A stretch of DNA of 39,766 nt, from positions 1 to 39,766 of the forward strand of contig ONVD01000046.1 of assembly GCA_900321185.1 (NCBI GenBank). Direction: 5' to 3'. This document shows positions 1 through 8,449 of the stretch, one piece after another. The translations under genes were made by a program, and so were the position numbers. The stretch comes from an uncultured Eubacteriales bacterium. Its GTDB lineage: Bacteria > Bacillota > Clostridia > Christensenellales > UBA1242. Position 1 is the first letter of the stretch, and each line of letters opens with the position of its first letter. The notes beneath the pieces were generated by a model, which saw only the letters and a list, made by a program, of their open reading frames with translations, did not search any database and was not told the DNA's origin.

Positions 1-9
1 CAAGGAGGC

Positions 10-37
10 ACAAAAAAAACAAGAGTGTGAGACTCCT
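10..37 (-). terminator. Probable terminator of the tRNA unit
   Basis: On the minus strand, downstream of tRNA-Ile, a 6-bp hairpin (AGGAGT/ACTCTT, 5-base loop) is followed by G and a run of eight T. The stem is short and has one G-T pair, so this is moderate evidence. If real, the two tRNAs form a self-contained transcript. Confidence 0.5.
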
Positions 38-46
38 GTTAAGTGG

Positions 47-123
47 TGGTGGAAATAAATGGACTCGAACCATCGACCCCCACCTTATCAGGGTGGTGCT
101 CTAACCAACTGAGCTATATTTCC
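47..123 (-). tRNA. tRNA-Ile (anticodon GAU)
   Basis: The reverse complement folds as a full cloverleaf: acceptor GGAAATA/TATTTCC, D-stem GCTC/GAGC, anticodon stem CCACC/GGTGG with loop CTGATAA (U33, anticodon GAT), T-stem GATGG/CCATT with loop TTCGAGT, discriminator A and encoded CCA (47-49). It is 77 nt with CCA. It lies downstream of tRNA-Ala on the same strand, 34 bases away, and probably shares its promoter. Confidence 0.96.
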
Positions 124-157
124 ATAAAATAGATGAGATTGCAAACACAATCTCAAT

Positions 158-234
158 TGGTGGAGATAGTCGGATTCGAACCGACGACCCCCTGCTTGCA
201 GGGCAGGTGCTCTAGCCAGCTGAGCTATACCCCC
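158..234 (-). tRNA. tRNA-Ala (anticodon UGC) with C33
   Basis: The reverse complement folds as acceptor GGGGGTA/TATCTCC, D-stem GCTC/GAGC, anticodon stem CCTGC/GCAGG, T-stem GTCGG/CCGAC with loop TTCGAAT, discriminator A and encoded CCA. The acceptor stem has the G3-U70 pair, the alanine identity element. The anticodon loop reads CCTGCAA, giving anticodon UGC with C at position 33 where U is nearly universal. All stems pair well, so the gene looks functional. It is the first gene of the Ala-Ile unit. Confidence 0.95.
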
Positions 235-263
235 AAAATATGTTCACTGAATGTGACTTATAC

Positions 264-292
264 ATAATATCATTATTTTGTGTTATTGTCAA
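264..292 (-). promoter_or_regulatory. Sigma-A promoter of the tRNA-Ala/tRNA-Ile unit
   Basis: On the minus strand TTGACA (287-292) and TATTAT (264-269) are separated by exactly 17 bases and point at tRNA-Ala, about 30 bases downstream. A consensus -35 suits a strong stable-RNA promoter. Confidence 0.8.
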
Positions 293-372
293 CAAAAAAT
301 CTAAAAAAAGTCAAAAAATTTAGTGTCAAATATTTTTGGTAATATTAATCTACGATTTAACCTAGATTATAA

Positions 373-401
373 TTGACAGATTGTCTGGGGTGTGTTACAT
401 T
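373..401 (+). promoter_or_regulatory. Promoter of the ThyX-like gene
   Basis: TTGACA (373-378), 17 bases, then TACATT (396-401). The ATG at 432 follows a GAGGTG ribosome-binding site. The -10 is imperfect. Confidence 0.6.
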
Positions 402-431
402 ATTGCTTAATAATAACACTCGAGGTGAATT

Positions 432-1709
432 ATGGAGATAAAAATCGCTGGATATGAGATAGCAGGCAACAGGACGGACTGTACTACAGAGCGTTTTACC
501 AACGAAGACTTAAAGAGCATAGTAGGCAAGATTGCTAGTATTTGTTATACAGACAAGACGTATGATGAATTTTTTGCAGAAAATACAAACAAGTCTGTAA
601 AGCGTACAGATAATTTGTTAAGGAATGGGCACCATAGTCCATTTGACCAAGTTTATTTTACACTATATCTAAAAAACGCTAGTAAGATTACATTTATGGC
701 ACTCAATGGTGAACGATGTTATTCTGCCGAAGAGAGTTCGGATAGATATAGGCCCATGCAGTTATCTAGAAATGAACAACAAGATTTTGACGACTTGACT
801 CAACTTTATCTTGGTAAAATTAAGGAGATAACTCCAAATCCTTGCAAATATATTGAGCGTAGGGCCGAAAAGATTGCACTAGAGAATGCAAGGTATTGTA
901 TGCCAACGGACATGCACTACAAAGACATGTTTTACACTGTATCCCTAAGGCAACTAAACTATTTGTACAACTGGGCAAAAGATTTTAAGATAGAAGATTA
1001 CCCAAGGGTATGTAAAAATATGCAATCTGACCTTGCCGACTTTACTAAATTTGTAGAAGATAATGGTTTACAAATGTCGACACTAAAAGACCATTTTGAC
1101 AGAGGCTTTTCATTTTTTAGAAACAAAATGCCTATACAAAATGAATACGGCTACCATTATACTCTGAATTATCCTTGCACTATTGCTTGCGCTGGACAAA
1201 TGGAGAGACATAGATTTTTGGACTGTCATTTTAGTTTACCAAATAATACAGACAACCTAACGTTTTACATACCAGATATGTTAAAAAACGATTCAAAACG
1301 AATTAGTGAAGTGCAAGCTATTTATGATAAATACCGTGAAAGGCATCCACAAGGCAGTCTTGGCGTAATGACTGAAAGTGCTAATATTAATGATTTTGTG
1401 CGTGTGCTATACGAACGAGATTGTGCCATGGCGCAGTATGAGATAAACAAAGTGGTACAACGCAATTTAAATACTTATTTAAACGGGCTAAAACAACGCA
1501 ATCAAGACATTGCTCGTCTCGTGAGAAGTGCTGGATACCAAGATGATGCACACAGAGCATATCTACGGGACAAACAAGCTGAAAACATTGAGTGTGCAAA
1601 GATTTTGGAACACTACAAAAACAAACAATATTGTCAAGCCAACGGGCATTGTAAGGGCGCAAGTTGTGGATGGGACGAAGGTAGAGATTTTGAATTGCGC
1701 AGATATTAA
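432..1709 (+). CDS. Double-length, divergent ThyX-like (flavin-dependent thymidylate synthase family) protein
   Basis: ThyX enzymes methylate dUMP to dTMP using FAD, NADPH and methylene-tetrahydrofolate. Residues 61-106 follow the ThyX core (NGHHSPFDQVYFTLYL, then SAEESSDRY). Aligned from memory with Thermotoga ThyX, the substrate-site Ser, Arg and Tyr are kept (S103, R105, Y106), and so is an Arg in the SLRQL helix (R173), but the signature RHR is GER (93-95). A second half-copy from about residue 230 has a clear RHR (259-261) without the following Ser/Arg-Tyr. At 425 residues it is about twice a standard ThyX, like the long chlamydial form. The tail is Cys/His-rich (YCQANGHCKGASC). It has its own promoter and terminator. 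It could be a working enzyme with a split site or a repurposed paralogue; the family assignment is firm, the activity is not. Confidence 0.8.
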   Translation: MEIKIAGYEIAGNRTDCTTERFTNEDLKSIVGKIASICYTDKTYDEFFAENTNKSVKRTDNLLRNGHHSPFDQVYFTLYLKNASKITFMALNGERCYSAEESSDRYRPMQLSRNEQQDFDDLTQLYLGKIKEITPNPCKYIERRAEKIALENARYCMPTDMHYKDMFYTVSLRQLNYLYNWAKDFKIEDYPRVCKNMQSDLADFTKFVEDNGLQMSTLKDHFDRGFSFFRNKMPIQNEYGYHYTLNYPCTIACAGQMERHRFLDCHFSLPNNTDNLTFYIPDMLKNDSKRISEVQAIYDKYRERHPQGSLGVMTESANINDFVRVLYERDCAMAQYEINKVVQRNLNTYLNGLKQRNQDIARLVRSAGYQDDAHRAYLRDKQAENIECAKILEHYKNKQYCQANGHCKGASCGWDEGRDFELRRY

Positions 1710-1717
1710 TATTATGA

Positions 1718-1746
1718 GATAATGTTATATACACATTATCTTTTTT
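1718..1746 (+). terminator. Intrinsic terminator after the ThyX-like gene
   Basis: A perfect 8-bp stem GATAATGT/ACATTATC with a 7-base loop is followed by six T, starting 8 bases after the stop codon. It separates this gene from the ferritin-like gene. Confidence 0.85.
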
Positions 1747-1813
1747 GTTGTGTCATTGTATATTTTTGATTGATTTTGGGTAGACTGTTCTAAAATACTA
1801 GTGAGGTGATTTT

Positions 1814-3076
1814 ATGTCTTTTAACCCATTCAACGAAGAAGGTATGCCTATTGACAAAATGTTCATCAATTGGAGCAAGATGTATCCGCATAGTTATGAT
1901 AAACACACAGTAGACCCTTACACACGTTTACGTGTAATTTTGCTTAACGGCGCTGAGTACGAAGCCAACTGGTTTATGCATGAGTTTAACCGTAATTGCA
2001 ATAATAACGATATACGTAGAGATTTGGCGTTTATTAGGCGTACCGAAAAACAACAGCAAATGCGAATTAGTGACCTAAAGCCTATAGACGAGGATATTCT
2101 TGAAACAACCATAGGTTACGAACAATTGGCGGTTGACCTAACAGCCACGCTTGCAAAAATGGAACCAGACCCTTATGTAAAAGCAACTCTAGATTTTGCT
2201 CTGCTAGAGGACTTTGACCATTTGTATAGATATTCTGATTTGTTAGAATTTGACTCTAATGTACACGCAGAAACGATTGTAGGCCGTTACACCGAGATTA
2301 TGCCAGCGCGACCAACTATATCCGAGCATCGCTATCCACGAGACGATATTCGTTATAGTCTAGACTTTAACAAGGCTGACCTGTTAACTAAACTAAACAC
2401 TAACATTATTACCGCTGCCGAGCAACAAACTATGAATTATTATATGAATATCGGGTGTTTTTACAAAAATGACTATGGTCGTCAATTGTTCCAAGAGATA
2501 GGTATGATTGAAGAACAGCATGTATCTAGTTATGGCAGTCTATTGGATACAAATTGTACATGGCTTGAAAACTTAGTTATGCACGAATATACAGAATGCT
2601 ATTTGTACTATAGTTGCATGACATATGAGACGGACCCAAAGATAAAAGATATGTGGAAGCAACATCTTGAGCAAGAAATAACACATTTACACTTGGCAAG
2701 TGAAATGTTAAAAAAATATGAACATAAAGAATGGCAACAAATGTTTGTTAATGGCGCAGATTTTCCAACATTATTAAATATACAGCCACAAGTAGATTAT
2801 GTACGTGATATAATTAAAACTACTGTTAACAACACTGGTAAGTGCGAAGACTTTGTAGATGTTAACGACTTGCCACCAGATTATGCGTTTTTTGAATACC
2901 AACACATAATCAACGGCACAGGCAAAGATACGCCTAGTCACAAAGTTATTCAACAAAAAATAGATAGAGATGGGCAAGATTATCGCTTTATGGTAGATGA
3001 ACACCCAATCAAAGAACTGCAAAGCCGTGACAAAGACAATACCAAATTAGGTAGAGTACAGACAAAAAAGAAATAA
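1814..3076 (+). CDS. Ferritin-like (diiron four-helix) domain protein, 420 aa
   Basis: The C-terminal half has the spaced carboxylate/histidine ligands of the ferritin-like superfamily: E203 (AAEQQTMNYY), E233-x2-H236 (IEEQH), E258 (HEYTECYLYY) and E288-x2-H291 (EITHLHLA), on helices suited to a diiron four-helix bundle. Residues 98-145 hold a further E103 and LEDFDH (132-136), suggesting a second, partial bundle. There is no signal peptide or rubredoxin domain. The last 60 residues are polar and charged. The start follows GAGGTG. Terminators on both sides make it monocistronic. Oxidative-stress or iron handling is plausible by family, but substrate and exact function cannot be read from the sequence. 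Confidence 0.7.
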   Translation: MSFNPFNEEGMPIDKMFINWSKMYPHSYDKHTVDPYTRLRVILLNGAEYEANWFMHEFNRNCNNNDIRRDLAFIRRTEKQQQMRISDLKPIDEDILETTIGYEQLAVDLTATLAKMEPDPYVKATLDFALLEDFDHLYRYSDLLEFDSNVHAETIVGRYTEIMPARPTISEHRYPRDDIRYSLDFNKADLLTKLNTNIITAAEQQTMNYYMNIGCFYKNDYGRQLFQEIGMIEEQHVSSYGSLLDTNCTWLENLVMHEYTECYLYYSCMTYETDPKIKDMWKQHLEQEITHLHLASEMLKKYEHKEWQQMFVNGADFPTLLNIQPQVDYVRDIIKTTVNNTGKCEDFVDVNDLPPDYAFFEYQHIINGTGKDTPSHKVIQQKIDRDGQDYRFMVDEHPIKELQSRDKDNTKLGRVQTKKK

Positions 3077-3087
3077 AATAAAGACGT

Positions 3088-3121
3088 GCATTTTGACTAA
3101 ATTTGGTCAAGATGCTTTTTT
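3088..3121 (+). terminator. Intrinsic terminator after the ferritin-like gene
   Basis: A 10-bp stem, GCATTTTGAC/GTCAAGATGC with one T-G pair and an 8-base loop, is followed by six T, 11 bases after the stop codon. Confidence 0.88.
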
Positions 3122-3164
3122 GTTTATGTTTTAGTTAAATATGAGAATTTTAGCGTTTTTTAAT

Positions 3165-3193
3165 TTGACAAAAAAATTGTTATTTTGTATCAT
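3165..3193 (+). promoter_or_regulatory. Promoter of the HD-domain gene
   Basis: TTGACA (3165-3170), 17 bases, TATCAT (3188-3193). It lies upstream of the ATG at 3243 and downstream of an in-frame ATG at 3141, which supports the shorter start. Confidence 0.6.
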
Positions 3194-3242
3194 AATAGAG
3201 ATATTTATATTTTTAGTTAAGCAGATTTTTAAGGAGGCTTTT

Positions 3243-3839
3243 ATGGAAAAGGTTGATACAAAACAAGAGTTTTTGGAACTTTTTCAACAAAATATACATA
3301 GAGACGGCGCAAAAGAATTGCTAGATTGGTTGGTTAAGACTGATTTTTTTACTGCTCCAGCCAGTACTAGATTTCACTCCAACTACGAGGGCGGTTTGTG
3401 TATTCACAGCATTAATGTTTACAAGAGATTAAAAAAATTGGTAGATACAGAATACGGTGACAAACGCTCTGAGGTGATAAGCGATGAGAGTATTGCAGTG
3501 ATTGGCTTGTTACATGATATTTGCAAGGTCAACAATTACAAACAAGAGGTGCGCAATACAAAAGTAGACGGCGCATGGGTGCAAAAGCCAGTATATACAG
3601 TCGATGACAAGTTGCCTTTTGGTCATGGTGAAAAGTCTGTTTATATGATAAGTGGATTTATGAAACTCTCACGTGAAGAAGCAATGGCAATCAACTGGCA
3701 TATGGGTGGATTTGATGCAAGGGTGATAGGTGGAGCATCTTGGATGATGTCTGAGGCGTACTACCAATATCCAATAGCGACGTTGTGCCACATTGCAGAC
3801 TTTATGGCAACATATTTAGACGAAAAGCCTGTCGAATAA
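3243..3839 (+). CDS. HD-domain metal-dependent phosphohydrolase-like protein
   Basis: The 198-residue protein has an HD-superfamily metal site: H55 (CIHSINVY), H91-D92 (GLLHDICKV), H128 (FGHGEKS), H153 (INWHMGG) and a late Asp, D186 (CHIADF). HD proteins hydrolyse nucleotides, cyclic dinucleotides or RNA ends; which applies here is unknown. The GHGEKSVYMI segment recalls the HD parts of YhaM-type proteins, but no nucleic-acid-binding domain is present. ATG 3243 is chosen because AAGGAGG lies 7 bases upstream and a promoter lies between it and the earlier in-frame ATG at 3141. There is no signal peptide, so it should be cytoplasmic. No terminator was found before the next gene. Confidence 0.8.
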   Translation: MEKVDTKQEFLELFQQNIHRDGAKELLDWLVKTDFFTAPASTRFHSNYEGGLCIHSINVYKRLKKLVDTEYGDKRSEVISDESIAVIGLLHDICKVNNYKQEVRNTKVDGAWVQKPVYTVDDKLPFGHGEKSVYMISGFMKLSREEAMAINWHMGGFDARVIGGASWMMSEAYYQYPIATLCHIADFMATYLDEKPVE

Positions 3840-3939
3840 GGTCGATACATTGAGGTTGATTGTAAATTTTTTGTATAGATTTTGGTTAAACTAGTATTAA
3901 ATAACAAAATATTACCAATTGTTAAAAAGGAGGGAAGAT

Positions 3940-6900
3940 ATGTCTTTTAAAAAATCAGGTACTAACAAATCAAGTGCTGGTTTTTGGTTGACATTAGGTG
4001 TATGCGTTTTGTGCCTTTTTGTTGTTGCGCTGTCCTTTGTGTTGATTCCAAAGAACGAGACACAAAATGACAAGATGTTGGACACTACACTCACAAACCT
4101 TACTAATCAACCATTGGTGAACAAAAAAGGCTGGAACGCTTCGGTTTTATCTGACCTAAGAGATGCTAGTCAGCGCTATGGTGATAATGTTGCGCTAGGT
4201 AATGCTAATGGTGTGCAAGGTGTTTTGGTCTCTTTTGGTGGCTACACATGGGAAGTGGTATACATTCAAGATAATGTCATCACTCTTTATGCTTGTGACA
4301 GTGTGGCTACAATGGTTTTTGACGCGCAAGATTTGGATTATGCCAAAAGTAATGTCAGAGCATATCTTAACGATGAGTTTTATCCGCAATTATTAAAGAA
4401 TATTGGCTTTGCACAATTTGATGATTATGTGGTAGCTACTGGTGGCATTATGCCTAATTATCAAATACATGGGATGCAAAACGTAGAATTACTTACCACT
4501 GACAATCTATTGATACAAAACAACGACATATCTACCCAAGACAAAGTTTGGTTGCCAAGCGCTTATGAGGTAGGTGGCTTTTTGAATGGCGACAATGCCT
4601 CTACTGAGCGTGTTAATAGTTTTAATCTAGAGATTGTATCTAGTAAGAACGTAAGTACTGGACTATGGAATTTGTCTAGTACATGTCGTATGCTGGATAC
4701 CAGTGCATGTTTACGTTCTACTACTACTAATGGTGTGGTTTATATAGGTACAGATGGCAATCTGCTAAGTGGCGATTTGACCCAAACCTTTAGTATTCGC
4801 CCTGCTTTAAATATTATGATACCACAAAAAGCAGAGGACACAGGTAATCTAATCTCCAATTCGGTCAATTTAGCAATTACGGGATTGGGGACACAATCTA
4901 ATCCTTACACTATATCTACGGTGTCTGATTTACTAACATTGTCTAGCAATGTACTACAAGGTAATACGTATACAGGTAAATATATAGTTTTGAACAATGA
5001 TATAGACTTGTCAGGAGTGACTGTGTGGACTCCAATTGGTTTGTACAACAAAGGTACGGACTCAAAACCTTTTAGTGGGATATTTGATGGGCAAGGTTAT
5101 GTTGTGCGTCACGCATCTAGTGCCAACTCTGGACTAGTGGGGTTGTTTGGTTATGTCAGTGGCGGCACTATTAAAAACGTAGCAGTTTCAAATACAAATT
5201 GGTCTACCGCTGGAGATTATGCTGGTGGTGTAGTTAGTGTTATGGATAATGGAGCGACTCTAAGCGAGAGCTACAACAATAGTTCTGTTAGTGGTGCAAA
5301 ATATGTTGGTGGACTGACGGGGTATATAAATAATGCTACTATAATAAATGTTTATAACACTGGTGCTGTGGCTGGGAGCGATGCTGTTGGAGGCTTGGTA
5401 GGTCAAATATCCAGCGCTACCATAACCAACGCTTACAATATTGGTACAGTGAGTTCTAATAACGATGTTTTGGGAAGTGCTGGGACAGATTTTGGTGTGT
5501 CTAATACTTACTATACGAGCACTCAAACTCAATCTTATGGTACAAATTGTGATAGTTTAGATAGTTTACGCAGTGCGTCTACGTTTGTAGGATTTGACTT
5601 TTATTCTAGTACAAATTTAACTGGTGTATGGTTTAAGTCAAATATTCTAAATGACGGGTTTCCAACGCTAAAGATATTTGTAAAGCAAGTTGAGATAAAG
5701 CTGTACTCTAGTAATAATTCGGCTGGGGATTATTACGTAACTTTAGCAGACGCTAACACAAAATACAAATCTACCATATCTACGTTAGGTACAAACGCTA
5801 CATTTGTAGCACAATGTAGCAGTGGATATAGGTTCTTGGGGTGGTACACAATAATATTGTCTACTAGTGGTGCTCCAGTGCTTGGTTCGGATGAGGCTGT
5901 ACTGGTCAACGACGAGGCTCAATTTACAGAAGTTTTGACTGATTATGTCTATCTTGAGGCACGTTTTGTTAAGACGTATAATGTGAGTATCAGCACTTTA
6001 TATAGTGACTTTAGTACCAGTTACACCAACAATGATGCAGTCAGCGTGTCTTCGCAAGGAGTGAGCAATGGTAGTCAATATGACGTTAATGCTATATTGA
6101 CTATAACAGTAAAGACAGATATTCAAGAGTTAAGTTTTGTAGGATTGGGCTACAAGACTAGTGCTACATCCACCACTTACACATCTATTGGTACGGATTT
6201 AAACAATAATTATGGATATTGGACTAGTGTAACACAAAATGCAGATAGCATTGTGTACGTATTGACTGTAGGAGACGTAGATGCATTTACCACCGATGAG
6301 TTTGATATCCAAGTTCACTTTGAACGCCAATTGCAGTTAACTTTGGGCACTACGACTAACGGTACTGACCATACTCCAAGTGCGAGCGTTCAGTTTGGAG
6401 CAAATGGTGCACAAATTACTGCTAGTACTACAACAGTTAGCGATGTCTTTGTTTACAACATAACAGGTGGGCTAAGATTGTCTGTAGACTACACTAATGC
6501 AAGTGTCGACGGTGTGGCAATCTACAATCTTGACCATTGGACCTTAACTATTGATGGAGTTGATACTACGTTAGATTCTGATACGACTAGCATCAACATT
6601 GCTTCATGCATTCCTATAACAACTGATAATGACGATATTTTTGATATTACTCTTATAGCCAACTTTTTGTTGAATACACATACAGTCAGCGCAAACGTGG
6701 CACTTGGCACTGATTTGGCGTCTAATGATAGTGGAGTAAATAAACTTGCTAGTATCTATATTTTAGTCGGTTCGGGTGTTGATGTGAATAGCATTACTTC
6801 GGAACATCAAAGCATTTCTGTTGCATATGGCGCTTTGGTAAGTATTTGTTTTGTACCAAATTATGCATATGGTTATGAATATTTATCTCTTGCCGTGAAC

Positions 6901-8433
6901 GGAGAGGACGTTACTCCAGCACAGAATGACGATGGAGTTTACTATTATGACTTGACTGTAGGCACGTCTGCTGTGATAGGTGAGATAAAAGTTAAATATA
7001 TATTAATAAACATCCAACCATCTGTTGCAATGCTAAATAATGACGCTTACACTACCATTACAGATAATGTAAGTTGCGCTCCTACACAATTTACAAACAT
7101 TGATTTTTATACGGACATCAGTGCCTTGCAACTTAATATGGCAACTACCGACAACTTTTATATGTGTTATGGATTAAAACAACTAGAGGCATCTTTTGAT
7201 AATGGCACAACTTTTGTTTTAGTAAAAACATATGGCAATGAGGTTGCAAAAGCTCAGTATACGTTGTTTAATAGTGGGACTTTGGCTAGTCTTTTGTATC
7301 AACAAGCCAATACTGCGCTAAGCCCAACTACAAACACAGTTTTGTTGCGTGTTGTTATTTATCCTGTGAATACAACTTTGAATATAGTTGCTTATTACAA
7401 AGGCACATCTAGTGTTGTAGATGCTTCGGCATATACCTTGGAGTTGTCCAAAGACAATCAAATAACCTCCAATTTAACGGCACAACAATATAGTTATATA
7501 TTGGGTTCAAATGTTACTATTAATACAACCGCCTCAAATCTAGGGCATAAGGTTTTGGGTTATGGTACAAGTGCAAATATGAGTACAGGATTTTTTGGTA
7601 CTCAAGACTCGGATAATTATAAAAACACAAGTACTTACACATATACAATTACGCAAGATACTACGTTGTATGTGTACTTTGAACTGAGGACATTTAGTGT
7701 GGCATTTGAGTCTGATGCCAACACTTTGGCAAGTAGTAGTGCAACCTTACAATCTCAAGGTATAACAGCACGAGATTTGTCTAAGACTGGCAATTTGACA
7801 TTAAGTTTTGATAAAGATTCGACTACAACATCAACCATTAAAATGGATTATGGTCACACTTTAGCGTTTGGTGCTAATTCAACTACAACTATATCTAGTA
7901 TAGATTTGGTGTTAATGTCTATTGTTGTTCAAGATGTAGCGACAGGAACACAATTAGCACAATATGGGGCGACAACACTTGAGCATACATTTGTGATGCT
8001 AGAAGGTAGTGAACAAAACATTTATGATAGCATCAAAATTATGTTTACATACAACTACAAACAGACTGTTTACATAAAGATTGCTAGTAGCGTTACTGAT
8101 ACATCGCAATTGAATGGTGCAACAATTCAATTTAACAACCAAGATATTGTAGGCAACAGTACATCTGTAAAACTTAATGATAACGTCATTAACCAAGCTC
8201 AAACTAACACCAATGGTTATGGCGTTAGCCTAGTTGCAGATAGTGATGGTACAAAATATACAGCACTATTCTTGATGAATATTTCGTACAAAGTGACAAT
8301 TAGTGGTACAAGCACAAGCAGTACACAGTTTGAGCTTGAGCTAAAGAATGGTGAACCAGTAACATTTATCATTAACGAAGTAAAATTTGACAACAATGCA
8401 GTCAATATTAGTGGATATTTTGTATTTAGTTAG
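3940..8433 (+). CDS. Giant surface protein A: membrane-anchored, DUF6273-like, GLUG-like and InlB-type repeats
   Basis: This 1497-residue protein has one hydrophobic segment (15-36) after a basic N-terminus and no clear cleavage site, so it is probably an N-terminally anchored exported protein. Residues about 90-290 resemble the DUF6273 domain of Firmicutes surface proteins (GYTWEVVYI, VWLPSAYEV, closing SIRPALNI). Residues about 313-537 are a GLUG/right-handed-helix-like stretch (FSGIFDGQGYVVRH, then repeated GG(L/V)VG turns). The rest is beta-rich, Ser/Thr/Asn-rich repeats including an InlB-type unit (GYRFLGWYTI). No LPXTG motif, C-terminal membrane segment or known enzyme domain is seen. 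ATG 3940 is used because AAGGAGGG is 5 bases upstream; the in-frame TTG at 3919 has no such site. It heads a close unit with the PHP and surface protein B genes. Adhesion or envelope function is inferred. Confidence 0.78.
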   Translation: MSFKKSGTNKSSAGFWLTLGVCVLCLFVVALSFVLIPKNETQNDKMLDTTLTNLTNQPLVNKKGWNASVLSDLRDASQRYGDNVALGNANGVQGVLVSFGGYTWEVVYIQDNVITLYACDSVATMVFDAQDLDYAKSNVRAYLNDEFYPQLLKNIGFAQFDDYVVATGGIMPNYQIHGMQNVELLTTDNLLIQNNDISTQDKVWLPSAYEVGGFLNGDNASTERVNSFNLEIVSSKNVSTGLWNLSSTCRMLDTSACLRSTTTNGVVYIGTDGNLLSGDLTQTFSIRPALNIMIPQKAEDTGNLISNSVNLAITGLGTQSNPYTISTVSDLLTLSSNVLQGNTYTGKYIVLNNDIDLSGVTVWTPIGLYNKGTDSKPFSGIFDGQGYVVRHASSANSGLVGLFGYVSGGTIKNVAVSNTNWSTAGDYAGGVVSVMDNGATLSESYNNSSVSGAKYVGGLTGYINNATIINVYNTGAVAGSDAVGGLVGQISSATITNAYNIGTVSSNNDVLGSAGTDFGVSNTYYTSTQTQSYGTNCDSLDSLRSASTFVGFDFYSSTNLTGVWFKSNILNDGFPTLKIFVKQVEIKLYSSNNSAGDYYVTLADANTKYKSTISTLGTNATFVAQCSSGYRFLGWYTIILSTSGAPVLGSDEAVLVNDEAQFTEVLTDYVYLEARFVKTYNVSISTLYSDFSTSYTNNDAVSVSSQGVSNGSQYDVNAILTITVKTDIQELSFVGLGYKTSATSTTYTSIGTDLNNNYGYWTSVTQNADSIVYVLTVGDVDAFTTDEFDIQVHFERQLQLTLGTTTNGTDHTPSASVQFGANGAQITASTTTVSDVFVYNITGGLRLSVDYTNASVDGVAIYNLDHWTLTIDGVDTTLDSDTTSINIASCIPITTDNDDIFDITLIANFLLNTHTVSANVALGTDLASNDSGVNKLASIYILVGSGVDVNSITSEHQSISVAYGALVSICFVPNYAYGYEYLSLAVNGEDVTPAQNDDGVYYYDLTVGTSAVIGEIKVKYILINIQPSVAMLNNDAYTTITDNVSCAPTQFTNIDFYTDISALQLNMATTDNFYMCYGLKQLEASFDNGTTFVLVKTYGNEVAKAQYTLFNSGTLASLLYQQANTALSPTTNTVLLRVVIYPVNTTLNIVAYYKGTSSVVDASAYTLELSKDNQITSNLTAQQYSYILGSNVTINTTASNLGHKVLGYGTSANMSTGFFGTQDSDNYKNTSTYTYTITQDTTLYVYFELRTFSVAFESDANTLASSSATLQSQGITARDLSKTGNLTLSFDKDSTTTSTIKMDYGHTLAFGANSTTTISSIDLVLMSIVVQDVATGTQLAQYGATTLEHTFVMLEGSEQNIYDSIKIMFTYNYKQTVYIKIASSVTDTSQLNGATIQFNNQDIVGNSTSVKLNDNVINQAQTNTNGYGVSLVADSDGTKYTALFLMNISYKVTISGTSTSSTQFELELKNGEPVTFIINEVKFDNNAVNISGYFVFS

Positions 8434-8449
8434 GTAGGAGGAAAGGATA

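Noticed and set aside
47-234. Ile/Ala tRNA pair as the spacer of an rRNA operon
   Set aside because: The pair is led by its own promoter 30 bases upstream with a protein gene beyond, and no 16S sequence lies on that side. A terminator-like hairpin follows tRNA-Ile. The order is also Ala then Ile.
432-3076. ThyX-like and ferritin-like genes as one operon
   Set aside because: A clear terminator (1718-1746) separates them, so cotranscription is unlikely despite the adjacency.
3141-3242. N-terminal extension of the HD-domain protein from ATG 3141
   Set aside because: The promoter (3165-3193) lies inside this stretch, and ATG 3243 has a strong AAGGAGG site.
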